From Actinomycetota bacterium (lineage in GTDB: Bacteria; Cyanobacteriota; Vampirovibrionia; Obscuribacterales; Obscuribacteraceae), in contig CAJCIF010000161.1 in NCBI GenBank assembly GCA_903970355.1, forward strand, positions 1 through 7,006: a stretch of DNA of 7,006 nt, in the 5' to 3' direction. This document shows positions 1 to 5,546 of this stretch, one piece after another; the stretch's first letter is position 1; each line of letters starts with the position of its first letter. Below the pieces are notes generated by a model. It did no database searches. It saw only the letters and a program-made list of their open reading frames with translations, and was not told the origin of the DNA. Both the position numbers and the translations under genes were made by a program.

Positions 1-328
1 CCCGCTCCGCAATCTCTTCTTGGGTCAAAGAAAAATCTTGAACCAACTGAAAGTAGGCGAGCGCTGCGTATTCACGATTGGGATGTGGGTAGAATACCCG
101 CACCACCCATGGTGCGTGACTGGCCTCTTGGTACTGCCGGATCGATGCCCGGAAGGCCAATTGAGCCAGTGGCGCGTTGCCATGAGCAGTGGCTGCTATG
201 CCGAAGTTATAGGCGTTGATCTGCTCGTTCTGCCAATGCGCGAGGCGAAAGGCGTAATGGAGCGTACCAGCACCCAGTAACATGACGGCAGCAAGTGCTA
301 ACGTCGATTTTCTGATTCTGGGTCTCAT
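1..328 (-). CDS. Membrane-anchored, possibly TPR-like protein (5' part only; runs off the left edge)
   Basis: Reading the minus strand from ATG at 328, an open frame of 109 residues continues to base 1 without a stop, so the gene is truncated by the window. AAAGGAGG lies 7 nt before the ATG. The N-terminus is basic (MRPRIRK) followed by one hydrophobic segment at about residues 9-27, so it is an uncleaved anchor or signal peptide. Residues 33-109 look helical and TPR-like (AYNFGIAATAHGNAPLAQLA and, after a proline-rich linker, EYAALAYFQLVQDFS). It starts 17 nt after the VWA gene stop and is almost certainly co-transcribed with it. In methanol-oxidation mxaC-mxaK-mxaL and in Bat operons, a VWA membrane protein is likewise followed by a small anchored helical/TPR protein (MxaK, BatC), so a similar role is inferred. 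The resemblance rests on architecture, not on a recognised signature. Confidence 0.75.
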   Translation of the reverse strand, partial: MRPRIRKSTLALAAVMLLGAGTLHYAFRLAHWQNEQINAYNFGIAATAHGNAPLAQLAFRASIRQYQEASHAPWVVRVFYPHPNREYAALAYFQLVQDFSLTQEEIAER

Positions 329-345
329 GGTAGACCTCCTTTACT

Positions 346-1359
346 TTAGTTCTCGTCGCGCACGAGGAAACCGAGCGCAACGAACATAAACAGAGAAGCG
401 ATGGACGCATAAATGAACACGAATCCAACGTCTTTCCTCTTCTCAATGGTCCCTACGGTGATTCTGGAAGCTTCCAGCTTGTTGATCTCCTCGATACCGG
501 CAAGAAGTTCGTCCGCGTTCGTGGCGATGAAAACTCGCCCGTTAACGCTTTCAACGAACCGCTTGAGGTCGGGAGTGCCAGTCTTCCAGGCAGGACCTAC
601 GCCGATTACGTACATCCGAAGATGATTTGAATCGATCTGCTCCTTGAGGGCCGCAGCACGGGTCGGATCGATAGAATCCTCGCCATCTGTCACCATCACA
701 AGCACTCGTGTCTTCTCTTGTCCCATGGCGAGCAAGTGATCGATGCCACCCTGGATGGCACCAATATTTTGCGTACTGCGACTGGGACCGTCGAAGTTGG
801 TTCCTCCATGTGCCTTGTTAGTGACAATGAGAGGAAGTTTCTCGGATATGCGATTGTGGTTCATGGTGAGCGGGTAGCCCATATAAACACGCATGTCGAA
901 TACCTGGAATCCGATGCGATCGTCTTTGCGAGCGTCAACAAAGGTGCAGACACCGACGTAAGCCGCTTGAGCTTTCGTAGGTTTCGGCTCTTTCACCGGG
1001 TCGTATTCAGGGACAACGATGCCGCGATTTTTGGCGTCGACCATGAAAGACGGACTGGTGTCGCTCAAGACATCATTCATCGAACCCGAGACGTCGACCA
1101 TAATGTCGATCGCCCGCGTTACAAGCGCTTGTGCATACTCAACTACGATTGTGGTCGGGTGTGAAAGCGCAACTACTCCTGTTGCAAGCGAAAATGCCAG
1201 TGTGCAAGACAAAAGCAACCGCAAGGGCAGGAACGATGTGAGATTGGCGTGTAGCGCAATCTTCGAGTGGGGCAATGGAATTCGTCTGCGGCGAGCCCCG
1301 ATCACGATCAATACGACCGCGATCAAAAGCCACAGAACGAGTGGGTTTTCGAACTGCAT
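346..1359 (-). CDS. VWA-domain membrane protein, Bat/MxaC-like
   Basis: The 337-residue product has hydrophobic segments at about 7-20 and 45-66, a VWA domain at about 83-290, and a C-terminal membrane helix at about 312-333. This is the classical BatA/BatB/MxaC architecture, placing the VWA domain on the outer face of the inner membrane. The metal-ion-dependent adhesion site is complete: D89-x-S91-x-S93 (DVSGS), T187 in GGTNFD and D225 in TDGED. Between the first motif and the next strand (about 96-130) there is a charged, proline-rich insert. I chose the start at 1359 because AAAGGAGT (1366-1373 on the minus strand) precedes it by 6 nt; the frame also opens 25 codons earlier without such a site. 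Family members usually act with a MoxR AAA+ ATPase and a DUF58 protein in metalloenzyme maturation or envelope stress. Neither is visible upstream, where over 800 bp lack genes, so here it leads its own unit. Confidence 0.88.
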   Translation of the reverse strand: MQFENPLVLWLLIAVVLIVIGARRRRIPLPHSKIALHANLTSFLPLRLLLSCTLAFSLATGVVALSHPTTIVVEYAQALVTRAIDIMVDVSGSMNDVLSDTSPSFMVDAKNRGIVVPEYDPVKEPKPTKAQAAYVGVCTFVDARKDDRIGFQVFDMRVYMGYPLTMNHNRISEKLPLIVTNKAHGGTNFDGPSRSTQNIGAIQGGIDHLLAMGQEKTRVLVMVTDGEDSIDPTRAAALKEQIDSNHLRMYVIGVGPAWKTGTPDLKRFVESVNGRVFIATNADELLAGIEEINKLEASRITVGTIEKRKDVGFVFIYASIASLFMFVALGFLVRDEN

Positions 1360-1399
1360 ATAGTTACTCCTTTCATGTTGAAACGCCCGGAAGCCCAAT

Positions 1400-1422
1400 A
1401 CCTGTCTTTTGAGGTGACAGGT
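1400..1422 (-). promoter_or_regulatory. Short hairpin in the 5' leader of the VWA gene
   Basis: ACCTGTC (1400-1406) and GACAGGT (1416-1422) form a perfect 7-bp stem with a 9-nt loop, 41-63 nt upstream of the VWA start. It has no U-tract and is too far from the ribosome site to occlude it directly. It could be an operator or an mRNA leader hairpin. No riboswitch class is recognised. Confidence 0.35.
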
Positions 1423-1455
1423 GGAAAGTGGCAACGCAGGCGCGTTTGATTACGT

Positions 1456-1491
1456 GGAACTCTCTTTGCATTTGTTCAAATGCGGAGTTCC
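1456..1491. repeat. Two-stage inverted repeat / stem-loop upstream of the VWA gene
   Basis: An outer arm GGAACTC (1456-1462) pairs with GAGTTCC (1485-1491). Inside it GCATTTG (1468-1474) pairs with CAAATGC (1477-1483), with an asymmetric internal bulge and a 2-nt tip. The very tight tip favours a DNA operator with dyad symmetry, or a cruciform, over a stable RNA hairpin. It ends about 97 nt upstream of the VWA start. No T-tract follows on either strand, so it is not an intrinsic terminator. Confidence 0.45.
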
Positions 1492-1921
1492 TTGGAATTT
1501 GGGATGCTCAGGTCTTATGAGATGCCTAAAATGTTTCCAGAGGGATTCGGTAGGTTAAAGGAAACTGAGAATACTCATGCAAATTGGCCCAAATGGGCTC
1601 TTCAACGCAAATGAAATCTACCGGTCAAGGGTTTGACTATTTTGACCAACTTGAGGTAGTTATCCGGTTGCTAAGAGATGGTGGTGGCGCCGGCAGTGCC
1701 ATACCCAGCAGGCGATCCAGACATTTATTGGATGCAAAGAAGTGAGGCAAAACGAGGCTGGGAGCAGGTTAGAACCTGTGGTCGACCGGTGTGCAAGCGA
1801 GAGGGTTCGTATAGTGAAGCTCTGCTAACCTTTGATTAAATGCGGCTTGCCAAGCTATTCTAAAATATTGAACGACATAGAATTTGATGCTCATGACAAT
1901 ATAGCGACAAAACGATCATTT

Positions 1922-1964
1922 TTCATCTACTGGTAATTGTGTTCTTAGCGACCGTTCATCTACT
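1922..1964 (+). repeat. Pair of 10-bp direct repeats TTCATCTACT
   Basis: The decamer occurs at 1922-1931 and again at 1955-1964, a centre spacing of 33 bp (about three helical turns), about 220 bp upstream of the rhomboid start. Such phased boxes could be regulator binding sites, but two copies of ten bases in AT-rich DNA are weak evidence. Confidence 0.3.
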
Positions 1965-2004
1965 TTGATTTATCACCAACCTATTCATTCATTCGAATCC
2001 CAGA

Positions 2005-2064
2005 AATACCAAACTAAATTGTGATTTAAGCGCATAACGGGATAACCACAGCGTTTTTGGTATT
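2005..2064 (+). promoter_or_regulatory. Long-range inverted repeat upstream of the rhomboid gene
   Basis: AATACCAAA (2005-2013) is perfectly complementary to TTTGGTATT (2056-2064) across 42 nt. Inside, TGTG and CACA can add a short second stem. The element ends 117 nt before the rhomboid start, so it could be part of a leader RNA or an operator pair. It matches no RNA family I know. Confidence 0.3.
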
Positions 2065-2181
2065 GGACTCGAACCGCAATGCGCATCAAACATGGTGTGC
2101 CTCGTAATCATTCTGTTCGCATACGCGAGCTTAGTTCAACTGCGGCAAACGCTAAACGATTTGCTGCGAAAGGAGTGCCAA

Positions 2182-2928
2182 ATGTTACCCATTACAGACA
2201 ACGTCAAACGCAAGCGCATTCCATATGCAGTGCTTGCTCTCGTCTTGCTCAACACGATCTGCTTTGTGCTTGAGCGAACCCTTGGATCTGCGAATTCCGT
2301 CGATTCATTCGTAAGTGCGCACGCGATGATTCCGAAGTTTCTTACGGACGCATTCGCTGCCGCTGATCCCAAATTGATTGGCATCGGTTTTCTCAACTTG
2401 CTGCTGTCAATCTTCTGGCATGCCAACTTCGAGCACCTGTTCGGCAACATGTGCTTCTTTCTTGCCTTTGGCAGATCTGTTGAAGACAGAGTTGGTCATG
2501 CCGGATTGCTCATCATCTACTTTCTGGCGGGCATAGCTGGTTATGTCTTGCAGTGGGTAGATGCGCCGTTGTTTCCCGGTTTGGCGCTGGGAGCTAGCGG
2601 TGCGATTGCCGGCATCCTTGGTGCGCATATTGTCTTCTTCCCGAAGGCGAAAATGACACTAGGAACGAGTCTTTATCTCATTCAAGCACCGGCTGCCTTG
2701 TTTCTTTTGACCTGGTTCTATGAGAACGCATCAGGTCTTTTGAGCAGCGTTAGTACCGGTGTTTCGTTTGAGGCCCATGTCGCCGGCTTTGTGGTTGGTG
2801 CAGTCTCAGCTGCTCTGCTCACATTCTCATCGTTCCTTTCCTGGTGGAAAGATCGGCGCCTTCGCGTTCGCGTTGGTTTGCCCATCGGTCAGCCGGAGGA
2901 AGATGTAACAGCATGGGTGGACCGGTGA
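2182..2928 (+). CDS. Rhomboid family intramembrane serine protease
   Basis: The 248-residue protein cleaves substrates within the membrane; its substrate here is unknown. The active site is complete: HANFEHLFGN at 80-89 carries the oxyanion-side H85xxxN89 (GlpG H150/N154), the nucleophile is S139 in GASGA (137-141), and the catalytic histidine is H199 in EAHVAG (197-202). Hydrophobic segments at about 15-30, 66-80, 86-98, 107-125, 136-154, 166-180 and 200-219 fit the usual six helices plus hairpins. The N-terminus is short and basic (NVKRKR), without the extra cytoplasmic domain of GlpG. Start 2182 follows AAAGGAG (2169-2175) by 6 nt. The frame is also open from an ATG at 2092, encoding a hydrophobic 30-residue extension with no ribosome site, which I do not favour. 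A strong terminator follows 22 nt after the stop. Confidence 0.92.
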   Translation: MLPITDNVKRKRIPYAVLALVLLNTICFVLERTLGSANSVDSFVSAHAMIPKFLTDAFAAADPKLIGIGFLNLLLSIFWHANFEHLFGNMCFFLAFGRSVEDRVGHAGLLIIYFLAGIAGYVLQWVDAPLFPGLALGASGAIAGILGAHIVFFPKAKMTLGTSLYLIQAPAALFLLTWFYENASGLLSSVSTGVSFEAHVAGFVVGAVSAALLTFSSFLSWWKDRRLRVRVGLPIGQPEEDVTAWVDR

Positions 2929-2950
2929 TCACCGCATCACAAGCCAGTTT

Positions 2951-2988
2951 GAGTGGGTAGTGTCGAAACGGCGACTACCCACTCTTTT
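2951..2988 (+). terminator. Intrinsic terminator after the rhomboid gene, abutting the next ribosome site
   Basis: GAGTGGGTAGT (2951-2961) pairs perfectly with ACTACCCACTC (2974-2984) over a 12-nt loop and is followed directly by TTTT (2985-2988). The next gene's AAGGAG begins at 2991. There is no room for a promoter between them, so the hairpin either attenuates read-through into the thioredoxin-like gene or that gene is served from elsewhere. Confidence 0.8.
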
Positions 2989-3002
2989 AGAAGGAGTGCA
3001 AA

Positions 3003-3812
3003 ATGCTAAACCTTACTGCTAACAATCTTGCTGGTGGATTCGACGTCCTCAAGATTGTTTTATTCGTGTTGTTCGGCCTCTTCTTTTTAAATTACACAGG
3101 CCAGAACCGCCGTGCCATACGCGTTGTGGCAGGACAACAAAAACGTCGAAACCAGTTGGCGCCTTGGTCCATAAGAGTTTCGTGGAACCGCGGGCGCTTT
3201 TATCGCAAAGGAGTGAAGATCATGCGAACCCTCATACAGAAACTGCGGGCTCTTCGGCTCGCCAACGCTCTCTTACCAGCCGCTGTCATTGCGGTTCTTC
3301 TTGCACTCGCCTCACCAGCGGTTGCCGGAACCGACTCGCCGAGCACGACAGGGAAGGAGGACGCTAACGCGATCTCCTTCACTGAGCTCACTGATGAAAA
3401 TTTCCAGAAAGAAATGGATCCTTCTGGTAAGGAGCCGTTTCTCATGGAGACGTGCGTCAGTGAGGCTTGCGCTCTGGAACAAGACGACCTTAACTTAGTA
3501 GCTAAGGCGTTCGCAGGCAAAGTGCGGGTGATCAGGCTCAACAGCACCCTACACCCGAAGCTTTACGCGACGTTTCTCTTCGCAATGGCCGCGACTTCGG
3601 GTCAGCCCAATCTTCCTTTTGTCGTTGCTCAGACATCAGGACGTTGGGTAATGCATACCGTGCTCGCTCCGAACACGGCGCCCTTTGCCTCAACCTTCGG
3701 ACTTGCCACCGGTGACACGATGGCAAATTTTCTGGTTGGGGTTTTAGCGCAGGCCTCTACTCACAAGCCAGATGGCGATGGCACAAAAGCAGATCGCAGG
3801 AATGAGATCTGA
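3003..3812 (+). CDS. Exported thioredoxin-like protein, long form with N-terminal membrane segment (in-frame alternative start at 3222)
   Basis: The full frame encodes 269 residues. Residues 1-73 hold a hydrophobic helix (about 15-31) and a basic tail. From M74 (base 3222) a second start encodes a textbook signal peptide (RTLIQKLRALR, hydrophobic core, ASPAVA|GTD cleavage) and a 196-residue protein. Both starts have excellent ribosome sites: AAGGAG 6 nt before 3003 and AAAGGAG 8 nt before 3222. The mature part matches a thioredoxin fold: FTELTDENFQKEM, then a strand PFLMET, a helix LNLVAKAFAGKVRVIRLN, and a likely cis-proline in LPFVV (P132 of the short form). The CGPC motif is replaced by C78-VSEA-C83 (short-form numbering), so redox activity is uncertain. 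In the long form the positive-inside rule predicts N-out, basic loop inside, thioredoxin domain outside, so both forms would be periplasmic. If only one start is real I favour 3222. Confidence 0.72.
   Translation: MLNLTANNLAGGFDVLKIVLFVLFGLFFLNYTGQNRRAIRVVAGQQKRRNQLAPWSIRVSWNRGRFYRKGVKIMRTLIQKLRALRLANALLPAAVIAVLLALASPAVAGTDSPSTTGKEDANAISFTELTDENFQKEMDPSGKEPFLMETCVSEACALEQDDLNLVAKAFAGKVRVIRLNSTLHPKLYATFLFAMAATSGQPNLPFVVAQTSGRWVMHTVLAPNTAPFASTFGLATGDTMANFLVGVLAQASTHKPDGDGTKADRRNEI
3207..3224 (+). promoter_or_regulatory. Internal ribosome binding site and start codon for the short signal-peptide form
   Basis: AAAGGAG (3207-3213) lies 8 nt before ATG 3222-3224, inside and in frame with the longer reading frame. 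It is at least as strong as any other site in the window, and what follows is a complete signal peptide. This makes 3222 a likely real initiation point of the thioredoxin-like protein. Confidence 0.7.
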
Positions 3813-3849
3813 AATGGCGATTGTCGCTAAAGGCGAAATCATATGCAGC

Positions 3850-3943
3850 AAACATCGGCTGTTAACGCAGTTGCGAAGCGGGCAATCTCCACCCCACGGT
3901 GGAAAGTTGTCCGCTTCCGCATTGCTGCAAACTGATGTTTTTT
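3850..3943 (+). terminator. Large nested stem-loop with T-tract downstream of the thioredoxin-like gene
   Basis: The core is TCCACC (3888-3893) pairing with GGTGGA (3898-3903) over a CCAC loop. It extends imperfectly outward: GCG-AAGCGG (3873-3880 region) pairs with CCGCTTCCGC (3911-3920), and GCAG (3867-3870) with CTGC (3925-3928). AAACATC (3850-3856) then pairs perfectly with GATGTTT (3934-3940), and the T-run 3938-3943 overlaps that last arm. It is about 40-120 nt after the stop at 3812. It may be the terminator of that unit or a 3' untranslated or small RNA structure; its size is more than a simple terminator needs. Confidence 0.5.
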
Positions 3944-3949
3944 ATCGAA

Positions 3950-3968
3950 TATACTAAAAAATATAATA
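3950..3968 (+). repeat. AT-rich 19-bp motif, copy 1
   Basis: The sequence TATACTAAAAAATATAATA matches a second copy at 6140-6158 at 18 of 19 positions on the same strand. It begins 7 nt after the T-tract of the preceding hairpin. It includes TATAAT (3962-3967), but no -35 box lies at the right distance. Confidence 0.45.
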
Positions 3969-4268
3969 ACTAACGACAGAGCGGGCCGGACCGGATCGGA
4001 CAGATTTCAATAGATTGGCCACTCCTGGCCCAACCAAACAAAGTGTTGTTGGTACAAATCTGTTAGCTTGTGGGCAAGGACACAATATAAAGAGCAATAT
4101 AGGTTGCTCATTCTAAGGATTGCAGATAAGGTTCGAAATAAGTTTCATTTTTATATCGAAAGGAGATTCTTTATTCCCCCATACCAACGTTTGTCTAAAT
4201 CGAGGTGCGCAATGAATTTATGAGATGATTTGCGCTTTGTGGAACCATTTAACCGGATCGGAGTTTTT

Positions 4269-4910
4269 ATGTGCGCAGAGTCGAAAGCGCGGCCACAGTA
4301 TATTTTTGAGTATCAACCCATAGTAAGGGCTGATACCAGGCTTCTAATTGGTGCAGAAGCCCTGGCTCGGGATCCTGAAACAATGGAGGTTCCCGACATA
4401 ACCGATTTCAAAATTGCCCAGACGTGTCTCGAACGAGCCATATTGGAATCGCGTCAAATAATCCAAAGAGGCTTATTGGCTGCAGTCAACGTTGAGCCTT
4501 CGCAGATCCATTTGCTTCTTCAACTAGTCGAGAACCCCGCGGGGTATCTATTCGAAATTACAGAAAGAGGTGAACCCAACGTAGGAGATTTACGAAAACT
4601 CGGAGAACGCGGCGTTCGCTTTGCCATCGATGATTGGCCGTTGCTACATGCAGCGCACAATTTGGTGGTCATTCACAAAGGAAGCGTCGTCAAAATAAGC
4701 ATGGAGTTTTTCAAGACGGAAAATGCTGTAACACTCAAAAATGCAATCGACACTGTGCATAGCGCTGGCATGGAAGTAATTGTCGAAGGCGTGGAGCACG
4801 AAGAAGATGTAGCCAGAGCAATTAAGGCTGGTGCAGATTTCTTGCAGGGTAACCACATAGGGCGTCCAATGACGTTAGAAAAACTGGACGATTTCGCACG
4901 AGCAGCCTGA
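4269..4910 (+). CDS. Stand-alone EAL-domain protein, c-di-GMP phosphodiesterase-like
   Basis: The 213-residue protein is essentially one EAL domain, which in this family hydrolyses cyclic di-GMP to pGpG in the cytoplasm. Catalytic and metal ligands can be followed: E30 in EALAR, N74 in VNVEP, E96 and E99 in FEITE, D121-D122, K142, E173 in VEGVE and Q193 in LQG. Two departures are clear: the usual loop-6 DDFGxGxSSL reads DDWPLLHAAHNL, and the KxD after strand 6 reads K-I-S (S144). Activity is therefore plausible but not certain. The first helix of typical EAL domains is missing. There is no GGDEF, PAS or transmembrane sensor, so input must come through a partner or expression. Start 4269 has GGAG (4260-4263) 5 nt upstream, resembling the next gene's site; a TTG at 4230 is possible, and TGA at 4221 closes the frame upstream. 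A terminator follows, so it is probably monocistronic. Confidence 0.85.
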   Translation: MCAESKARPQYIFEYQPIVRADTRLLIGAEALARDPETMEVPDITDFKIAQTCLERAILESRQIIQRGLLAAVNVEPSQIHLLLQLVENPAGYLFEITERGEPNVGDLRKLGERGVRFAIDDWPLLHAAHNLVVIHKGSVVKISMEFFKTENAVTLKNAIDTVHSAGMEVIVEGVEHEEDVARAIKAGADFLQGNHIGRPMTLEKLDDFARAA

Positions 4911-4943
4911 CGCTGTTCGTAGGCAAGTGAGTAGATGATGGCA

Positions 4944-4982
4944 GGGCGGCATCCACGTAGATGTCGCCTGAACTTTCTTTTT
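4944..4982 (+). terminator. Intrinsic terminator after the EAL gene
   Basis: GGGCGGCATC (4944-4953) pairs with GATGTCGCCT (4960-4969), ten pairs including two G-U, over a CACGTA loop. The T-rich stretch TTTCTTTTT (4974-4982) follows after 4 nt. It lies 34 nt beyond the EAL stop and only 11 nt before the next gene's AGGAG, leaving no space for a conventional promoter. Confidence 0.65.
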
Positions 4983-5005
4983 GGTTTCATTTTAGGAGTA
5001 TTTTT

Positions 5006-5536
5006 ATGCCTGGTAAACTTTTAAATCCAAACATAGACGCAGAGGGGCTCGTTAGAAAGCAGATCGATGAGCTGATCGAACGTTGGAACGGTGAAACTTT
5101 TGTCGTTGCAACGCAAATTCTGGACAAAATCGACCAGCTGCCTGGCGGAGAAGTTCGCAGGCAATATGCAACACAGCTTCGCGAGCTTTTCGTCAAACGC
5201 TGTGGCCTGCTTAGTCCGGCTTCGGTGATCGTACTTTTCGTCATCTGTCTTTTACAGGAAGATGACGATAACAACAAAGCACAAATTGCGGAACTTCGCC
5301 GCATTTCCGCTCTTGTGAAATGGCAGGACGACCCAGGTCTTGCCTGGGCCTTTTTGCAGTATATGGAACAGGTTTCGCGCCAATTCCATAGTGAGCGCAG
5401 GGTAACGGAATTGATCGCAAGCGTAGTTCCAATCATCAAAGGTCAGATTGGCGAACTGCAACCGATTATTACTACGGCTGGCATGTTGCGTTTGGCATGC
5501 CCTAACGTAGCAACGGCAGAGGAAGCAACGCAATGA
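5006..5536 (+). CDS. Unrecognised mostly helical protein, first gene of a coupled pair
   Basis: I do not recognise this 176-residue product. It looks almost wholly alpha-helical: an amphipathic N-terminal part (about 11-66, rich in E, R and Q), a hydrophobic stretch SVIVLFVICLL (73-83), an acidic turn EDDDNN (85-90), then further helices around 92-105, 111-127 and 132-145. The hydrophobic stretch is short and flanked by C66 and the acidic run, so it may be a buried helix or a marginal membrane segment. There is no signal peptide. ATG 5006 is chosen because AGGAG (4994-4998) stands 7 nt upstream; an earlier ATG at 4961 lies inside the terminator stem. The stop codon overlaps the ribosome site of the following gene, so the two products are likely made together and may interact. 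Confidence 0.8.
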   Translation: MPGKLLNPNIDAEGLVRKQIDELIERWNGETFVVATQILDKIDQLPGGEVRRQYATQLRELFVKRCGLLSPASVIVLFVICLLQEDDDNNKAQIAELRRISALVKWQDDPGLAWAFLQYMEQVSRQFHSERRVTELIASVVPIIKGQIGELQPIITTAGMLRLACPNVATAEEATQ

Positions 5537-5546
5537 GGAGGACACT

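Larger units (their letters stand above)
1360..2181. other. Long divergent intergenic spacer between the VWA and rhomboid genes
   Basis: This 822-bp stretch lies between divergent genes and must hold both promoters, but I find no convincing -35/-10 pair. On the minus strand TTGCAT-17 nt-TTTAAC (about 1555-1583) is a weak match. There is no open frame of 60 codons in the central part (about 1450-2078). The longest plausible small one is 53 codons at 1678-1839 (+), without a properly spaced ribosome site. It contains hairpins at 1400-1422 and 1456-1491, the perfect short palindrome CAGGTT-AG-AACCTG at 1765-1778, repeated TTCATCTACT boxes, and an inverted repeat at 2005-2064. No tRNA, tmRNA, RNase P or SRP RNA could be recognised. 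Confidence 0.6.
3813..4268. other. Intergenic spacer between thioredoxin-like and EAL genes
   Basis: This 456-bp spacer contains no supported gene. It holds a large predicted hairpin (3850-3943), an AT-rich repeated motif (3950-3968), a small tandem of CCGGA/CCGGA/TCGGA at 3986-4000, a GAGCAA-TTGCTC hairpin at 4092-4109, and an orphan Shine-Dalgarno-like AAAGGAGA at 4159-4166 with no start codon at a usable distance. TATAAA at 4086-4091 is a possible -10 for the EAL gene, but no good -35 lies 16-18 nt upstream. Confidence 0.55.

Noticed and set aside
20..280. 86-codon plus-strand frame at the left edge
   Set aside because: It is antisense to the truncated minus-strand gene, which has a strong ribosome site and a membrane anchor.
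718..1164. 148-codon plus-strand frame
   Set aside because: It lies antisense within the VWA gene, whose MIDAS motifs prove the minus strand is coding.
2062..2080. T-arm-like GGTTCGAGTCC on the minus strand, suggesting a tRNA
   Set aside because: The flanking five bases do not pair as a T-stem beyond two pairs, and no acceptor, D-arm or anticodon arm can be built.
2092..2181. N-terminal 30-residue extension of the rhomboid protein
   Set aside because: The ATG at 2092 has no ribosome site, whereas 2182 has AAAGGAG at ideal spacing.
3772..3957. 61-codon frame overlapping the 3' end of the thioredoxin-like gene
   Set aside because: It has no ribosome site, overlaps the known gene out of frame and runs through the large hairpin.
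3950..3968. TATAAT in the AT-rich motif as a promoter
   Set aside because: No acceptable -35 box at 16-18 nt in either copy, and the downstream gene is about 300 nt away in one case and convergent in the other.
4000..4268. c-di-GMP riboswitch upstream of the EAL gene
   Set aside because: I looked for the conserved core and tetraloop features of the GEMM class and found none; only short unrelated hairpins are present.
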